Part shown: positions 59,560 to 64,000 of the stretch, one piece after another | Layout of the letters: the number at the start of each line of letters is the position of its first letter | How positions within the stretch are numbered: the first letter of the stretch is position 1 | Assembly (NCBI RefSeq): GCF_020166345.1 | Contig: NZ_JAIUJS010000009.1 | Span: 40,156 to 104,155, forward strand | Reading direction: 5' to 3' | DNA from: Winogradskyella vincentii | GTDB taxonomy: Bacteria > Bacteroidota > Bacteroidia > Flavobacteriales > Flavobacteriaceae | Length of the DNA: 64,000 nt | Notes under the pieces: generated by a model | Told to the model about the DNA's origin: nothing | Database searches by the model: none | What the model saw: the letters and a program-made list of their open reading frames with translations, nothing else | Program-made: the position numbers and the translations under genes

Positions 59560-60291
59560 TTACTTATTTAACTCTTCGTTGATTAATTCAGACAAATCTT
59601 TTGAGGAATCTAATAATTTATCCATTTCCGCTAATAAATATTTTTCTGTAAAAACTTTTAATTGAAAGGTTCCATTTATCATATTTATAGCGGAAACAAT
59701 ATCTTCTTTTCTGATTAATTGATTAGATAATTTAGAATTAATATTTAAAGCAAAGTTTATTGGTCCAAGACCAATTGCTTTTTGGCTCTCTCTTAAAAAA
59801 ACCTCATTATTACCAATAGCAACTTTATTAATTTCGTTTTGGGTAGTTCTTAGATCTAAAAGGCCATTTCTAATATTATCTGGCATTAACTTAATATCGC
59901 CGGTAGATATTAAGGATTCTAGGGTGTTTGTATTAAAAGTAATGTATTCAAATGTCCAGTCAAGTGAACCAAAAAGAAGCACAAAATCATTAATGTCTTC
60001 TGCTTTAGGCAACTTTTCTAAATAACTCTGATATTTTGAAAGACTTGAATCTAAATTTATAATGATTCTATTAATATAAATACTATCCTTTTTTAAGTCT
60101 TTTAATACCTGTTGGTAGTAATTATTACGAATTTCAGTTGTTTTTCTTTTTTCATTCCAATTATTAATTTGAAGTGCTATTAAAATCCCAATCACCACAA
60201 GTATAATTTCACCAATGGCATATTTCAAATACTTGCCGGTTTTGTTTTTCTCCATAAGGTCGTATCTAATCTTTCTAAAAAACTTTATCAT
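59560..60291 (-). CDS. DUF6090-type membrane-anchored protein (copy 11)
   Basis: 243 residues, MEKNKTGKYLKYAIGE subclass. Helical body ending LSELINEELNK. It is directly followed by copy 10; the element that should lie between seems deleted. Upstream is a vestige of another family start (60288-60395). Confidence 0.85.
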   Translation of the reverse strand: MIKFFRKIRYDLMEKNKTGKYLKYAIGEIILVVIGILIALQINNWNEKRKTTEIRNNYYQQVLKDLKKDSIYINRIIINLDSSLSKYQSYLEKLPKAEDINDFVLLFGSLDWTFEYITFNTNTLESLISTGDIKLMPDNIRNGLLDLRTTQNEINKVAIGNNEVFLRESQKAIGLGPINFALNINSKLSNQLIRKEDIVSAINMINGTFQLKVFTEKYLLAEMDKLLDSSKDLSELINEELNK

Positions 60292-60395
60292 TCATTAATG
60301 TTTAAGTTACCAATTGTATTCTCACCAAACCTCTTCAAGAGCTTTGATTTTGTAAAGACAAAATTTAGTTCTAATAGTCTAAAGAACTTTATCAT
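60288..60395 (-). pseudogene. Vestigial DUF6090 gene start
   Basis: The frame from ATG 60395 begins MIKFFR like all array copies, then becomes unrelated and stops at 60288-60290, overlapping the start of copy 11. It is preceded, on its upstream side, by the normal leader and a full element. It looks like the remains of a copy whose body was lost by deletion. Confidence 0.55.
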
Positions 60396-60419
60396 TTAAT
60401 GTCGGTTGGTTATAATGAA

Positions 60420-60583
60420 GCACAACGGTTTTGTATAAGATTAGTTGCGTGGGTTAGCGATTAACTTTGCAAGTACACAATAAACTGAAAATCCGTGAGA
60501 CACGAGTACGAAGTGCGAACTGTGCGTAGCAAATTTTCAGAAGTAGCCGAGAACGGTGCCATTGCTTATAGCCATTGTTGTGT
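60420..60583 (-). repeat. attC-like intergenic element 16
   Basis: Left box GCACAAC (60420-60426), right box GTTGTGT (60577-60583). Inner arms GTATAAG and CTTATAGCC pair. Central hairpin GTAC-GAA-GTGC (60506-60516) with a G-T pair. Confidence 0.7.
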
Positions 60584-60587
60584 CTCG

Positions 60588-62054
60588 TTATTTTTCTCCA
60601 ATGTGTTTTTTATAGAATTTCCAAACCTCATTAGCTACATTTCGACCTAATTCTAGTCCAGCTATATTGTCAGCTTGTATGTGGTATCCACCTAATACTC
60701 TTGAGATGCCAGCCATTTCTGCTGTTTCTGTAAAAGTTGGGAATTCCAATGTTACTGTATCTCCCAAATTATCTGGTTCGGTCATCGCGCCTGCAACTAA
60801 CTCTGCACTAGAGCCAAATTCATCACTACCAGTCCAAATTTTTAAGGCTTCACCGCAGCCACCACTAATGGTACTATGTCCAGAAACATAACTTGGAAAA
60901 GGTGGACATAAAAATGTCTCGGGTGAATAAGGTCTCCATTGTTTACCGTCCATTTCAATCATTCCTTTTCCTTCTCCTCCCCATGCTTTTATTTTTTGAT
61001 TCTCGTAGTATTCGTGAACTAATGCATATGGTCTGGCATAATCGTAAAACATTTTAGAATCCCAAGAGGCAATAAAGGCATCCATAGCTACAACTTGGTT
61101 GTAGAAGTACATTTTTACATCTTGGTCTAATGTATGATTATCCCTTCTAGAAACGTCTTGCGCAAACTTTAACCAATGTCCTGCTTGCTGCACGGATTGT
61201 GGTCCATCTCGCATAAATTCAACCAATGCTTTTTGGTAATCGGTTAAATTTGCCTGCATTTCAATAACTTCTTGAACCTCTTTCTCCAATTGTTCACTAC
61301 CTATCATTGGCGGTGGGCCTGGTCTAAACTGGTCACCAGATTTTAATGCAATTGGCTTGACTTTGTCCCAATAAGGTGTTAGGCAACCTGGTGCAAACTT
61401 TCCACCTTTGCCGTCCGAGAAATATTTTGGTTGCCAACGATTTGCGTCAACGTTCTTATCGGCTGAATTAACAGGTTTATAGCCTATATAATTGAAGTAA
61501 GGTTCTCCGTCCGACCCATCTTCTTCTCCATATTGATTCGCTCCGTCTCCTTTTCGTGCCTCGATAACGGCTTTAGCTGCTAAATTCCCAATTCCTTCTG
61601 GTGTTTTTGGATCAAGGCTCTCATTGCTTGGGTCTAATCCCAATTCTCTCATAAAATCTTCAAATAGTTTTTTATCAGAGTAGTAATACTCATTCATTGC
61701 TCTGAATGCAGCATAGCTGATGGCTATTTCCTTGTTTTTCAATGATTGCTCATTTTTTGGTCTTCTTTCAACATCATTTAAATAAACAGGAATTGCTTTT
61801 TCATCATATCTTGACCAAGCATCAAAAACAGCAACAGAAATTAAGCCTAAATAACGAGAGGTAATTGTTGGTCTTGGTTTGAATCTTTCAGTGTCATTCG
61901 CTGTTGCGATTAAGGCCATTTTACCCCATTTATAAGCAATATTTTCAGCTCCTTTGGGTCCAGTTATTTCAACCGAACTTTGTTGTTTTTTTTGGTTATT
62001 CTTACACCCAAAAAGGGTCAATGTGATCATTGATAACAGTAATATTCTTTTCAT
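60588..62054 (-). CDS. Vanadium-dependent haloperoxidase / PAP2-type lipoprotein (cassette gene)
   Basis: 488 residues: lipoprotein signal (TLFGC, Cys17), then an all-helical domain with the vanadate/phosphate-binding set of the haloperoxidase-PAP2 superfamily: KMFYDYARP (Lys and Arg), PSYVSGHSTISGG (Ser, Gly, His) and SRVLGGYHIQADN (Arg and His). Family members oxidise halides with H2O2 or dephosphorylate lipids. The size and PxYxSGH form favour the haloperoxidase side. Its flanks carry a box pair unique in the array: TGTCTC (left) and GAGACA (right). It is by far the largest non-DUF6090 cassette. Confidence 0.88.
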   Translation of the reverse strand: MKRILLLSMITLTLFGCKNNQKKQQSSVEITGPKGAENIAYKWGKMALIATANDTERFKPRPTITSRYLGLISVAVFDAWSRYDEKAIPVYLNDVERRPKNEQSLKNKEIAISYAAFRAMNEYYYSDKKLFEDFMRELGLDPSNESLDPKTPEGIGNLAAKAVIEARKGDGANQYGEEDGSDGEPYFNYIGYKPVNSADKNVDANRWQPKYFSDGKGGKFAPGCLTPYWDKVKPIALKSGDQFRPGPPPMIGSEQLEKEVQEVIEMQANLTDYQKALVEFMRDGPQSVQQAGHWLKFAQDVSRRDNHTLDQDVKMYFYNQVVAMDAFIASWDSKMFYDYARPYALVHEYYENQKIKAWGGEGKGMIEMDGKQWRPYSPETFLCPPFPSYVSGHSTISGGCGEALKIWTGSDEFGSSAELVAGAMTEPDNLGDTVTLEFPTFTETAEMAGISRVLGGYHIQADNIAGLELGRNVANEVWKFYKKHIGEK

Positions 62055-62119
62055 TATTTGTAGGTTGATTTTACTTCATAAATTTAAAATAATTTTTTAA
62101 GATTGCGATTTTTCATAAT

Positions 62120-62252
62120 GAGACATACGGTCTAGGCTATGATTTCGTTGTGGAATCATCCGCAGGATTATTCCGCTTAGAAATCAGCCTTTAATTAATA
62201 CTTTTATTTTGGTGTGGCACAAAGCCACAATGAATTATAGCCATTGTTGTGC
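62120..62252 (-). repeat. attC-like intergenic element 17
   Basis: Left box GAGACATAC (62120-62128), spacer GGTCTA, then GGCTAT; right arm TTATAGCC-ATT-GTTGTGC (box 62246-62252). An internal GTGGCACAAAGCCAC hairpin is shared with element 5. The 65 bp before it, up to 62054, are the gene's own leader and show nothing notable. Confidence 0.75.
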
Positions 62253-62257
62253 TTTCG

Positions 62258-63016
62258 TTATTTCTTAATATCATCTTCAACCAATACTTTTGTTTTTTCT
62301 ACAATGTCCAGGATGTCTTTACAAATTGAAGCGATATATCGATTATTTGATGAAGCCAAGACATATGTGTTTCTTAAACTTTTATCTCCTTTTATCATTT
62401 CAAGATTCTCCTTTAGCAAAATTGAATCCTGTTTATCAAAATCCGTTTTTCTGCGTGAAGTGAACATAAGTTCATAATCAATAGATTCAATATTCTTTTT
62501 ATACAGAAATTCGTGATACTCAAATTTTAAATGCTCTTCCATCATTGAAAGTTGTAAATACTTGGCATCTAAATTTAGAAGATGTTGTCTGATGTCATTA
62601 CTATTAATTAAGGACAACTGACCCGAACTTTTAAGTTCGCTAAATGAGTTGTTATTTGGATGATAAACGCGCCAAATAAATGCTCTAAACTGATTTCTAT
62701 TGAAAGATATCAAATCGTCTTGCCGGTTCCCATCAATATAATCCCTAATAGTGTCAGACGCGTTAGCTTGTGATTCTTTAAAATTGATCATCCAATTTAA
62801 ACCTTTGACCTCTTTATTTAGATCCTGAAGAATATTATTTAGATGTACAAGCTCAATTTTTCTTAAATCCTTTTTCTCTCGCGTAATATTTAATTGCAGA
62901 GCAATTAAAATTCCAATAACGACAAGAATAATTTCTCCAACTGCATAAATCACATACTTACTGAATTTATTTTCAGAGAGTAAATTTTGCCTAATTTTTC
63001 TAAAGAATTTTATCAT
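62258..63016 (-). CDS. DUF6090-type membrane-anchored protein (copy 12)
   Basis: 252 residues from the conserved ATG 63016; an in-frame ATG at 63046 lies in the repeat and is rejected. SENKFSKYVIYAVGE subclass, with ILVVIGILIALQLNITREKK, so the NNWNE exit motif is altered. Helical body. Flanks are the perfect 9 bp pair GTTGTGCTT / AAGCACAAC. Confidence 0.85.
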   Translation of the reverse strand: MIKFFRKIRQNLLSENKFSKYVIYAVGEIILVVIGILIALQLNITREKKDLRKIELVHLNNILQDLNKEVKGLNWMINFKESQANASDTIRDYIDGNRQDDLISFNRNQFRAFIWRVYHPNNNSFSELKSSGQLSLINSNDIRQHLLNLDAKYLQLSMMEEHLKFEYHEFLYKKNIESIDYELMFTSRRKTDFDKQDSILLKENLEMIKGDKSLRNTYVLASSNNRYIASICKDILDIVEKTKVLVEDDIKK

Positions 63017-63040
63017 TGGTTTGCGGTTTCTGTTAATGAA

Positions 63041-63172
63041 GCACAACGTGTACGTGTATGGTTTGTTGCGGGATCGTCCGCAGGATGATTCTGCTGAGAA
63101 CCATTTTCAATAAAAGTAAGAATTTTTCCTTTGCTTAACCAGCTAAGCAATTAATTATACACCGTGTTGTGC
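63041..63172 (-). repeat. attC-like intergenic element 18
   Basis: Boxes GCACAAC (63041-63047) and GTTGTGC (63166-63172) pair exactly. Inner arms GTGTAT and ATACAC pair. Interior holds CCGCAGGATGATTCTGCTG hairpin-like sequence. Confidence 0.75.
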
Positions 63173-63184
63173 TTTCGTTATTTT

Positions 63185-63892
63185 TTAATTATCATGTTGA
63201 AATTCGGCAAAAGTAGTTTTAAGTTCCTTTAAGGCTTCGATAGAGTTTACATATTCACGTATATTCTGACTTAAAAGAGTAGTTCGTGTTATGACCATAT
63301 TTTCAAATATGACATCTTTCCCAAAGTTTTGTGAAGACTTAGACATATCAATAAGTTTTGAGTACGGTAAAAAATATTCCGCAAAAAATCCATTTTTAGC
63401 TTCGCGGTCAATTTCCTCAGTACTTTTAATTCTATTGAATGAATGATATGCATTAGATATAGAATTTCGAATTTTTAAATCACTGAATAACTTAAGATCG
63501 CCTGAAAATTTTAAGTTTTCGTAAGTTACCATATGCGGTTTAAAGTGATATGACACATAAAGTACATGTGATTTTGATAATAGTTTGGGATTATCATAAT
63601 CTTTGTTTGTGACTAAATTTCTTAACGAATCAATTTCCCTAAGAATATTATTTGACCAATCTACATGACGATTTAGGGCATCTATGTTACGGTCCACTTC
63701 ATCATTTATCTGAGTAATATACAAGTCTCGTAGTTTATTATTCTCTTTAATATTGGATTGTTTATTCAATGCTAAGGCGATTAAAATTCCAATAACCACA
63801 AGAATTATTTCTCCAATGGCATAAATCAGATACTTGCTGAATTTGTTTTCAGATAGTAGTTTTTGTCTAATTTTTCTAAAGAATTTTATCAT
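63185..63892 (-). CDS. DUF6090-type membrane-anchored protein (copy 13)
   Basis: 235 residues, SENKFSKYLIYAIGE subclass, with ILVVIGILIALALNKQSN; the NNWNE exit motif is replaced. Helical body. Rightmost gene in the window; its upstream side carries another terminal box. Confidence 0.85.
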   Translation of the reverse strand: MIKFFRKIRQKLLSENKFSKYLIYAIGEIILVVIGILIALALNKQSNIKENNKLRDLYITQINDEVDRNIDALNRHVDWSNNILREIDSLRNLVTNKDYDNPKLLSKSHVLYVSYHFKPHMVTYENLKFSGDLKLFSDLKIRNSISNAYHSFNRIKSTEEIDREAKNGFFAEYFLPYSKLIDMSKSSQNFGKDVIFENMVITRTTLLSQNIREYVNSIEALKELKTTFAEFQHDN

Positions 63893-63916
63893 TGGTTATT
63901 GGTTGGTCATAATGAA

Positions 63917-63945
63917 GCACAACGCTGCGCTATGTGCAGTTGTCT
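63917..63945 (-). repeat. Short palindrome at the right edge of the array
   Basis: GCACAAC (63917-63923), then CTGC..GCAG and GTTGTCT (63939-63945): a 29 bp near-palindrome upstream of copy 13. Either a minimal element or the left arm of a longer one continuing past the window. The last ~55 bp show no gene. Confidence 0.45.
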
Positions 63946-64000
63946 GTTTTTTTGTGAAGATAATGAAAAATCGTGTTGATGATTTGCAATACTTATCCCA

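Noticed and set aside
46605..63892. Diversity-generating retroelement behind the variable bodies
   Set aside because: No reverse transcriptase or template repeat is visible, and the bodies differ along their whole length rather than at selected adenines.
46574..63945. CRISPR array
   Set aside because: The repeats are long, divergent palindromes separated by whole genes; there are no uniform short spacers and no cas genes.
46574..63945. Prophage or conjugative element
   Set aside because: No capsid, tail, portal, relaxase or type IV secretion genes are present.
46574..63945. Classical class 1-3 integron
   Set aside because: The terminal boxes miss the GTTRRRY/RYYYAAC consensus and no integrase gene lies in the window, so only an integron-like reading is supported.

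Overview
The window reads as the chromosome of a low-GC marine Flavobacteriaceae species (Bacteroidota). Several independent signs point there: a green-tuned proteorhodopsin with its retinal-forming dioxygenase, a secreted laminarinase-type GH16 enzyme with a type IX secretion tail, bacillithiol deacetylase BshB1, a ResB-CcsA fused cytochrome c assembly protein, the tpx-dgkA-ftsK-lolA-lptF/G-ribB gene order, and promoters of the Bacteroidota form TTTG-N19-TAnnTTTG in front of both tRNA genes. I cannot name the genus with confidence.

Layout. 1-4 kb: end of the cytochrome c assembly gene, two tiny membrane proteins and a MATE exporter. 4-7 kb: proteorhodopsin (minus) and Blh (plus) share a 47 bp divergent intergenic region, followed by a PLP trans-sulfuration enzyme. 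7-16 kb: DUF2490 protein, PckA with an SLC13/RCK transporter, BshB1, tRNA-His, two paralogous M28 peptidases, a DUF3108 protein and tRNA-Ser. 16-24 kb: a minus-strand molybdenum-hydroxylase cluster (XdhC, MocA-like, unknown membrane protein, THEP1-like NTPase, 2Fe-2S subunit, Tat-exported Mo subunit) with a nearby CoA-transferase and a divergent 2-hydroxyacid dehydrogenase. 24-31 kb: CBS protein, UbiB-type kinase flanked by coiled-coil proteins, MlaEFD lipid transport. 31-46 kb: nitroreductase, DegT aminotransferase, GH16, then the minus-strand cell-envelope and housekeeping run from pheT to ribB, and a TlpA-like lipoprotein.

46.57-63.95 kb is the unusual part: a gene array in which every gene but one lies on the minus strand. 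Thirteen genes are DUF6090-type paralogues with a nearly constant N-terminus (basic helix plus one membrane span) and a highly divergent extracytoplasmic body. Between genes sit 80-165 bp imperfect palindromes with short terminal boxes such as GCACAAC/GTTGTGC. The box upstream of a gene is often complementary to the box downstream of the same gene, even where the neighbouring genes carry a different box (for example GATGCTAAC/GTTAGCATC around 49461-49967). That is the signature expected of circularisable gene cassettes with attC-like sites, so I read the region as an integron-like or analogous cassette array. The boxes deviate from the integron consensus and no integrase is visible in the window; for genes on the minus strand it would be expected beyond the right edge.
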